Source: Achatina immaculata (lineage: Eukaryota; Mollusca; Gastropoda; Stylommatophora; Achatinidae). Taken from it: a stretch of DNA of 64,000 nucleotides. The notes below the pieces were generated by a model. The model saw only the letters and a list, made by a program, of their open reading frames with translations. It was not told the origin of the DNA and made no database searches. The DNA is taken from contig CM019716.1 in the NCBI GenBank assembly GCA_009760885.1, positions 15,200,202 to 15,264,201 of the forward strand, in the 5' to 3' direction. Each line of letters begins with the position of its first letter. Positions within the stretch are counted from its first letter, which is position 1. Both the position numbers and the translations under genes were made by a program. Below, one piece after another: positions 56,150-64,000 of this stretch.

Positions 56150-56440
56150 GGGGGGGGGTGAGAATTGATTGATTGATTGAGCTTTTTTTTCCAAAGGGTT
56201 AAACATTGGGCAAGCCCGCCTGACATTCTGTTCTTTATCACACGTCTTTCACTCTGTTCCAGACATTCTAGACTTGTTCTCATCATATAACAAACATAAC
56301 TGACAGCGGAAAGCTGAGAGACATAAAATAAAATAAAATATAGCATTCGCGTTTCGCTCGTATGCATGCACTCAGTACAGAAAGTAACTACATACACATA
56401 TAAATAACTATCTACTAAACACAATTTCAGGGGAGATAAA
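56150..56440 (-). mobile_element. CR1-like LINE 3' UTR fragment
   Basis: The reverse complement matches 11240-11505 of the left-arm CR1-like element (agaatgtctggaacagagtg, gtctctcagctt) and ends in caatcaatcaatcaattc. It defines the natural 3' end and tail of that family. A run of 13 or more G lies just outside the tail. Confidence 0.8.
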
Positions 56441-56444
56441 TCCA

Positions 56445-57312
56445 AGAGTTCGCTTGCTTTTATTGACTGCTTTGGCTTGTACAGCGGGACTTTTGTCCTG
56501 ACCTTCTGACTGAAAGAAAAAACCCTCTAGTAAGAAGAATAGAACTGTATTTGTTGGTATTAATAAAACTCATTTATCGTTAATTACAGCTTACTTTCTT
56601 ACAGAAACAAAAAGCTTGCACACTAGCATCGTTTTAACAAACTGTTGTTCAATTTTCGACAATGTAAACATGGACACACTACTCATGCAGTGAAATGTCT
56701 AGTTGCAAGGATCATGACAAGCATTATTTCACAGAAAATACTACAAAAACATACTTTTTATCAGACTCCCACAGTCATCCATAGAATCACCAGTTTGAAC
56801 TTTGTTCAGCTTTCTGCTACAAGCAATGCATCTCTGTCTCTGTCAGAAATGAATTAAATAGTAATATTGAATGTTTTTAAAATATACTTTGTACCTGGAC
56901 ATTGTTACATTGTCTACGGCAGAAAGTAATTTTGGTTCTTGATGTTGGTTATTTTCTATCACTGAATGTGTAAACTGTTTTTTCTTTAGCTTATAGGCCT
57001 AAAAAGGATTGTTTTTTAAAAGACATGATGACTGACCCATGTGATCAGCCTTGAATGTCAGTATGAGAACTGTCGAACATCTACTGTTCTTTGGGAAGAC
57101 AGTATCAAGATATCCCACTTTCAACGAAAAAGTAAGTAGAATCTGGCCCAGGAAAGTATGTTAGCCTCTCACCGTTCATAATCTCGCCACGTAATAGTGT
57201 ACTCACGACCTCGATGCTGTTTTGTTATCGTTTTGTTCGCGACTGATGTTACTAAAATGTTCTTCTGTAGCCTCGGACTGACAACATTAGCTCCCTACAT
57301 CCTAAGGCAAGA
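56445..57312. other. Unassigned region
   Basis: About 870 bp without a recognisable gene or repeat. Confidence 0.5.
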
Positions 57313-57365
57313 TTCATTCATTCATTTGCATGTCCCTTGCGGAACTTTGCCTCCCAAACAGCACT
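57313..57365 (-). pseudogene. RTE-C LINE 3' terminal fragment
   Basis: The plus strand reads attcattcatttgcatgtcc and cttgcggaactttgcctccc, the last 50 bp of RTE-C. Very short. Confidence 0.6.
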
Positions 57366-60300
57366 CATGTTGCTGTTTGGGTTTCTTGGTATATTTCCAG
57401 AAGATAGTTTACCATTGCTTTCCTTCCGAGCAGTGACTGTACTAGTCAGTGATCGTAGCCATTGTCCCTACATTGAGATCATCTGCCTACCATCATAGAA
57501 TGGTGACCATAACCAACATTATCTGTCGGCTACTCTCCCATTCCATCCACCACCTGCTCCCATGGCTTCACGTCACCCTGATCGGGAGGCTATACGGGTA
57601 CTCCACCTTGCCAAGGGTGTCCCGTAGACTGACAGAGGTAAGGAGGCATCTTACTTCTCCTTTGATAGGGGATACCCCAAGAAAGAAACGGAAATAACTC
57701 AAATTCTAACACAAGTCCAGAGAGCATTAGCCAAGAACAATGTCAGTTCCAGTTTAACCGTTTAATGCGGTGCAAGTAGCTCACGCGGAATTAGCTCACA
57801 GATTTGACTTTTCATGTCGAGACATTCCCTCGTTGTAGCGCTGACGTGTCTACATTAAGTCCAGAGAACAGTCATTTCGTTTCTTATCAATAGATATGTG
57901 AGATTCTCCGAGCTTCAACTGTTCACCTATCCTTCCAGTTCTTTTTGTCGCCCGGCAACTGTGGCATTGTTCATCTCTTTCCTTCTTTTTGATATTATTC
58001 TACATATTTTTTTTCTTATTTTCATCGCGCACTCATCCTCCCCCCTCTTGCCAACCATCCAACTGCACTTCAAATAATATCCGCTCGTTTCTCTACCGCT
58101 TTTTTTCTATCAAGCTGTCCAATATTTTGGTCTTACAGACACCAGAAATATGAGCAGCGTGGATACTGTGCGGGAATAATATCAACATTCCAGAGTACAA
58201 GAGCATCCATCTTTGCTAATAATTAAAGGACAATAATGTTTATTTATATTTTGCATGATTAAACTATTACACTGTGTTGCCCCTCTTGTTTTACTGTAAT
58301 ATCAGAAGTGTGGTGTAAAATATCAGAACTGATGCATTTTAACAAAGACCATGTGCATTCGGAATTATCCACCAATATTAAACTTGCCTGATGATAGTTT
58401 AGTACAAATGAAATGAGTCGATCTTGCACGGATACTGCTCTCACACTTTCTTACATGCCTGAGATTGATAAACTGCACGAGAAGATAAACATAAATCTTT
58501 ACATATCCCAGATTGTTTCTGTTGCGCACTATCACGACATGTTATATTGAAACTGTTTGCTCACACAGTTAGCACCTCAATGGAAATACTGTTTAAGCAT
58601 TATCAGTAAAACTGGTTTATATCGATGTCTTTTTTGTTGTTTCTTTCAGCATATTTTCTGTGATAGTTCCACGTGCCAACTTCATTGTTTTCAAAAGCGT
58701 GTATTAATCTGAGGAAACTTTTCTACCAAATGAGATTCTAAAGTGCCAGGAAACGTTTGATCTGGGCAAATTATTACAACATTTTCAGTTTTCTTTCTAC
58801 ATTTCTCTGAATTTCACGATTGTTTAAACACTTTATTAAATCTTTATTCTGGTTTCGGTGTTAATTTCTCTGGAAAAAACGAAAAAGGGGGAGGAGAGGG
58901 AGAATAAAAGTATAAGTGAACTTTCTAATTATTTTAAGAGCACCTGAACCCGTGAACTGTCCCGTATGCTTTGTCTGTACGTGCAGTGAGTTGAAATAGA
59001 GAAGAAGAAGCAAGCCTCTAGTCTCCATCTATCCCTCACATTCAGGTTAGCCCAGCGCTGGCCTGGGAACTGTTTACGCGCATGGCTTCAAGGTCATCCC
59101 GACACACATGAGTCACTGATTCTGCGCACAAACATCACATTATAAGCCTGTTGTTATTTGGTAAAGGGAAGCGAGTATTTCTCAGAATCCTGCATTTGTC
59201 CTAAGTGTTGCCTAGGTTTCTCGTGAACGTAACTGAGGGTAATGCTAGTGCGGAAAACTAATGAGAACAGAAAATAGTTTGTCCCATTTTTTGTGTTTTT
59301 GTTAGCATTCTAAAGTTAATAATATATCACATAGATATTTCCTAGCAACGAAAAAAGAAATTTCTATGCTTTGTATAAATAACACTACTTTTAATTTGTG
59401 AGACATGAACAGTAAATGATGAGATGAAATAACAACTAGATGTTTTGAAGGATTTCAACGTATATCCTAAAGTAAATTTGGACAGAAGTGCTTATTTCAC
59501 TTTTTTATTAAAAGCTAAAAAAAAGGGGGGAACGTAAATCGAGTAACAGCACCAGAACACCGCCAGAACAACATGTAAGAATGAGAAATAACACAAGGTC
59601 AATATTTACCCCGGATATAGTTTCTGTAAAGCTGAATGAAAACACGACCACAGAAATGACAGATCATAACAAAGTCAACTGAAATAATGAGAAATAAAGT
59701 TACAAAATTGAATGTTTATTGAATGTTTTACTAAACATTACATTTCCTCTGGTGTGCTCTCTAAGATGTGCTGCTGTGATATACTTTAATTCAGCCTCAT
59801 CAACAGGGTAGTCACGTGACTGTAGAAATTGACTGATGGCTCCTGGAATCCATGTCTGAACAGCCACACATCTGCTTGATGTTAAATAAAAAAGACGTAA
59901 CAATGGGATCAGTCTGTTTAGATGGGAAAGATGGATAGAAGGTCAACAATTAGGTTCCACGAGCCCCAAACCATAAGAGCCAAATGCAGCCATAATGTTG
60001 GAGACTTCTAAACAAGACGTGGCGATGTCTGAAATATTTAACAAATAAATACAATTTATTTTTTCAAATATCATTCAAACCTGTATTGGAAAAATAGTTG
60101 TCACAGAACAGGCCTAACTGTATTTATTTTCTGCTTCTCTGAGCGTAACAATGTAAAGGTTTTGTCATCTTTATGGTTTTACAAGATGATTTTTGTTCAC
60201 AGAAGAGGTCCCTAAACCGCAGGTGATAGTTCCCCTTGGATGCCTGGACATCAAGGAATAACTTCTATGTTAAAAAAAACCAAACTGTTATTAGGTTAAA

Positions 60301-61152
60301 AGTCTCTTTCGGCTGTTCTGCTCACGGTTATCCTCACATGAAATAAGGTCATGTTCTTGACATCTTTTGTAAGTCACACTGGCACGTAACAGGTCTTGTG
60401 GTAACCATGATTTCAGTCCCGTGGCAAATGAGTTATGAGGACATTTCGAGCAAATAAGAACCTCTTTTCTAGTATCATCTATAGTTTATAACTAAAGATA
60501 TTTAGAATATAAAATGCACGTTCCTGTAAGAATAAATCGTTACTTTTAATACAGGACAGAGAAGTTTTAATTCTCAGCAACAGGCGTCAATGGGGAATAA
60601 AGTTATGACAGTATTTAGTAGGGAATAATAGAAAGCTTGAATTTTTGTTCCTCTAAGGGAGAGAATCAGAATAAGTTTTAGTAAGATAAGATTGTTATTC
60701 CCTTGTCAAGAACCTTGAACCAAGTTGTTTGTCAGGCGTAGGAAAAAAAACAATCGATAATCACTAGTGTCAAGTCACGGTTACTCGCTCTTTTGACGGT
60801 GAGAGTTAAAATTTCACGAGATATGTGAGTTTTAGTGTAGGAAAAAGCTAATTATAGTAACATAAGTGTAAATTTAGAGTACAGAGTTAATTAATGGGAT
60901 ATATGATTATGCTTGGAGCTCATGGTCGAAAAACAATCTCTATCACGTGGGGTGAAACTCCACGAGACAGAAGTTTTGGAAAAGCTCGCAAAGGAAAAGA
61001 ATGTTCATGTAAAAGAAGTAAAGTAGCATGATTAAGAAAAGTTTCTTTTGGGAGCAATTTTTTCATCATGGAAAATATTTGTCAGAAGATTACCGGGATT
61101 TCTTTGATGATGGATTTTCATCGTGGGCTTTTTTTACATTAGGAATTTATGT
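57366..61152. other. Large region without recognised genes
   Basis: About 3.8 kb of apparently single-copy AT-rich DNA. The longest frames (57449-57697 and 59700-59903) show no known motif. It could be intronic or intergenic. Confidence 0.45.
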
Positions 61153-61482
61153 GAATTCAAGAACAATGCAGAGATACGACAGATGACTGAACAACAACCA
61201 GTCTCATGGGTGATCAGGAAAAGGAGATGGACATATGTTGGTCACTTGATGAGAAGAAATGATCAGAGAATCCCAAAACAAGCTATCAAGTGGAACATAA
61301 CAGGCCAAAGAAAAAGAGGCAGACCGCGTGAAACTCTGAAGAGGACATTGTTAAGAGAGGCCAAATTAACAGGCATAAAATCCTTTGATGAGGTTGAAAG
61401 ACTCGCCGAAGACAGAAAAATTGGCGAACTACTTTGCAAGCCGTATGTGACGTTTAACGGCACGGGAAGGATATAAGATAAG
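61153..61482 (+). pseudogene. RTE-A LINE 3' fragment, fourth locus, with target duplication
   Basis: Flanked by tttatgt at 61146-61152 and 61483-61489. The frame gives EFKNNAEIRQMTEQQPVSWV, RRWTYVGHLMRRNDQRIP and RGRPRETLKRTLLREAKL. A single-base loss near 61421 then shifts the end (EDRKIGELL for EDRKNWRTTL). The tail is aaggatataagataag. Only 330 bp of the element was inserted. Confidence 0.85.
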
Positions 61483-62504
61483 TTTATGTTAGGGATTTGC
61501 GCTATGAGGAATTTTCATTGAGAGGTTGAGATTAGAGTAGAAATCTCGTGGTAAATGTTGGATTCACAATAGTTCGTATTGGTAGTGAAATTGTTCAAGA
61601 TGTAAAGAGAGTAATAGTTGGCTGCCTTTTTTGGACAGATTTTGAATGGAAGTTTTTAGGACGTTTTTTTTTAAAAGTACGAATTTGATCTTTTTGTCCC
61701 ATTTGGAGGACATCATCATCATCATCACCATCATTGTCATCATCATCATCATCATCATCTTTCACTCCCTTGAGAGCGTAGAGCACGAATAAAGGCTCTC
61801 CATGCTGAAATGTAACTGTTGTAACCAGTGCTTAAGCTATTGAGCCATGTCATTAGTTGGTTTATTTTCATGATGTGATTAAGAAGAGTCGGAAAGTCAG
61901 TTGTTGTTGTTTGAATTCACACAGTTGTAAGTATGATCGACTGATTATTCTATTTTTCTAAGTATTACGTCCTCTTCCTTTCTCCGTCCCCACATGGCAA
62001 ACAAATGGAGTGGAGCAAGTGTTTTTTTTCCTTTCTGTAATATTGATTCTGCCATCTTCATTTAATTACCTTTCATCTTCCCATTCAATAAACTGGTCTC
62101 TTTGTGTTGAAACTACACTTGTGGCTTATCAACCTTCGTTGATGAGATGTAGGCATTGTTGAATGCCTGGCAGTTTACTCTGGTGCGCTGTGATTGTCTG
62201 GTGGTGTGGCGGCACTCCTAGGGTTGTTATGTTTCTATGAGAATATGGAAGAAACAGAAGAGGTGAGTGTCTCACATGAAAAATTCTTATTATCTTGATT
62301 CTGTGTAGCAGTCCTAAACCATCTACAATCATCCCAGTAGACTTCAGATCATTGAATAGCAGCATACATACATCACCATATACAGATAGTATACTTCTTT
62401 ATGGGTGCCACACGGCCCCATTGAAGTATCATCCTGTTGTTATTGTAAGGATTCTTTATTAAGTTGCCGAAAGGATATAAAAAATAGTTTCTTTTCGGTT
62501 GCTC
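61483..62504. other. Region with atc-rich microsatellite, no recognised gene
   Basis: Contains catcatcatcatcatcacca-type repeats at 61711-61760. Minus-strand Met- or Asp-rich frames there are by-products. The rest is unassigned. Confidence 0.6.
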
Positions 62505-62690
62505 TTCCAAAACACAGAGGCAGACAGAGATATGTTGCTAGTGCAGATTTTTTTCTTTAACTTGTAGGCACACTATAGGATGATATGCCAGCATTATGCT
62601 CTGCCCTACCTTCCCCAGCTTCGGAGAGCTCTAAATTTCTGCAGCTATGTCACTGGGACACCTCCAGCCTCCATATCCATCCTCCATATC
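62505..62690 (-). mobile_element. SINE copy, diverged, headless
   Basis: Matches 63135-63300 in order: gatatgttgctagtgca, aggcacactataggatgata, accttccccag, ttctgcagct, actgggacacctcc. The tRNA-like head is absent or unrecognisable. Confidence 0.65.
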
Positions 62691-62941
62691 CATCCTCTAC
62701 ACGGTCCGCTAAACACTTTGACTTTCACTTTGCCAGGAAAGAACATAAAAGGCCAGGCATAGCTGACATATATGCCTGGGAAAAGAGCAACAGAGGGCAC
62801 ATCACATCCTTTAGAGTTGTTCATTTACACAAACCACTCAGACAACTGGACCTGAACTTACCCCCAGTGCATTATGAGATGAGCTCTAAGCTATCCTGAA
62901 AATCTAATATGAGCTTCAGCATTTGGAAGAGACAGAGAGAG

Positions 62942-62985
<44 letters not shown>

Positions 62986-63104
62986 AAGAGGGAGGGGGAA
63001 GAAAGAGAGAGAAAGAAAGAGACAGAGAGACAGACAGAGAGAAACAGACATGCACGGCCAGAGAGACAGATAGAGAGAGGAGAGAGAGAGAGAGCTAGCG
63101 TTAT
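62691..63104. other. Unassigned region with ga-rich tract
   Basis: No recognised gene. A strongly ga-repetitive tract occupies 62925-63105, just beside the SINE. Confidence 0.6.
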
Positions 63105-63368
63105 GGTAAAAAGGTAAAGGTAAAGGTAATCCTGTCATGCTTAGAGGCACATAGGGATATGGTATTAGTGCCCATATTTTCCTTGACCTGACAGCACACT
63201 AGAGGGTGATAAGGTCTGTATCACGCCTGGCTGCCTTTCCTTCCCCAACTCCAGAAGAAATCAGGTACCCATTTCTACAGCTGGGTGACTGGGGTGCCTC
63301 CGGCTGGATTCGAACCCCCAACCTTCGCCATGAGAGACCAGTGCACTAACCACTTCGCCACTCAGACA
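63105..63368 (-). mobile_element. tRNA-derived SINE, complete
   Basis: On the minus strand it starts gtctgagtggcgaagtggtt. The A box TGGCGAAGTGG lies at 63360-63350 and the B box GGTTCGAATCC at 63316-63306, spaced as in a tRNA gene. A tRNA-unrelated body of about 190 bp follows, with a tttacc-type repeat tail at 63105-63128 on the other end. RNA polymerase III would transcribe such a unit, and a LINE partner would mobilise it. Both boxes look intact. Confidence 0.85.
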
Positions 63369-63916
63369 CAAGGTTTACGGTAACCACACGCGTTTAAAAT
63401 GGTTTGGTTTGTAAGCGAGGAAACAATTTACTCTTAGCACTGGACGAAATACCACTACAATCTGTTTACGCGAATAACAACATCCCAGCACCCACAATCT
63501 TCCCAGTTTTACGACTGAGATTACAGTCATACATACAGGCTTTCTTTCAAAAATAGAACACGGAGTACGGTTATATAGGATTTGATCCGTCGAAACCTAC
63601 GGTTTAGCTCCATTACTTACTCTTTTCCTTCCTATGCATAACAGCAAACAGAATATTCACATAAAAACAATTTTATTTATATACGGGACAACATCTGATC
63701 TGACAGTGGAGAAAAATTACACCATAACGCAATATTAAGAAAAGATCTAAAGGTTATGCCTAAATCAATAGTATACCAATATTTATAAATCGTATATTTA
63801 TTTTTATTAGAAAAGTCAGCAACTTTTGATTAGTTACTGTATCAGAAATTGCTCGAAGTTGAAGACCATTGAGGGTCTGATACAAAACTCTGTCAATGTA
63901 ATTATCGGTGACTGTT
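63369..63916. other. Unassigned region
   Basis: About 550 bp, AT-rich, with no gene seen. Confidence 0.5.
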
Positions 63917-64000
63917 AAAACCTGTTCCTCTCATGCCATAGAGACACCTAGAGGATATGGTGTTAGGGTGCTTGTTTACTTCACAAGTCAGCACACTAGA
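63917..64000 (-). mobile_element. SINE copy cut by window end
   Basis: Reads cctctcatgccatagagaca, ggatatggtgttag and cagcacactaga, matching 63130-63200. Its head lies outside the window. Confidence 0.7.

Noticed and set aside
59700..59903. 67-codon minus-strand frame with gene-like composition
   Set aside because: No domain could be recognised and no flanking exons with convincing splice sites were seen.
61564..61786. Met-rich and Asp-rich frames
   Set aside because: They are by-products of an atc microsatellite.
62872..63150. Ser-Leu-rich and Arg-Glu-rich frames
   Set aside because: They are translations of a ga/tc simple repeat.

Overview
The window is repeat-dominated DNA from an animal genome. 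Nothing in it looks bacterial: there are no operons, no ribosome-binding sites and no CRISPR arrays. It holds many dead non-LTR retrotransposons (RTE-like, CR1/L2-like, L1/Tx1-like and a Jockey-like lineage with RNase H), Penelope-like elements with a GIY-YIG endonuclease, a tRNA-derived SINE, and several satellites. This mix, with short-repeat tails on the LINEs, suits a lophotrochozoan, probably a mollusc. That placement is an inference and was not tested. Only one ORF looks like a host gene: a seven-transmembrane receptor at 40712-41818.

Layout. Positions 1-32944 form a giant inverted repeat. The left arm (1-16055, continuing off the window) is mirrored by the right arm (17464-32944) around a 1.4 kb spacer (16056-17463). 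From outside in, each arm carries: a Penelope-like element inserted into an RTE element (RTE-C); an RTE-A element with an RTE-B element nested inside; a unique block; a 46-bp tandem array; a nearly full-length CR1-like LINE (coiled-coil/SGNH-hydrolase ORF1, then endonuclease and RT) carrying another RTE-A insertion; four satellite arrays; and an unclassified 1.24 kb repeat. The arms differ by scattered substitutions and several large indels, so they are not a trivial mirror copy. The spacer holds a Jockey-like RT fragment and a 315-bp sequence whose inverted copy lies at 35346-35661, so the right arm sits between inverted copies of it.

Positions 33713-40680 are the remainder of RTE-C, more LINE fragments, and AT- or T-rich DNA without genes. 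After the receptor gene (40712-41818) come RTE-C and Penelope fragments, an RTE-D fragment (43065-43715), and an RNase H fragment of a LINE. The end of that RNase H domain has been amplified into a 45-bp minisatellite of 51 copies (44502-46787). A 31-bp minisatellite of 72 copies (46890-49129) follows. The rest (49300-64000) holds a third RTE-A copy next to a diverged, insertion-free paralogue of a palindrome segment, two convergent L1/Tx1-like C-terminal fragments, a LINE C-terminus with a C2H2 finger, a CR1-like 3' end, about 3.8 kb without recognisable genes, a fourth RTE-A copy, and three SINE copies.

The genes do not work together as a pathway. The history that can be read is layered transposition, with target-site duplications visible at many junctions, then large inverted duplication, then separate decay of the two arms. 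All TE reading frames are broken, and most breaks are shared by both arms, so the elements were dead before the duplication.
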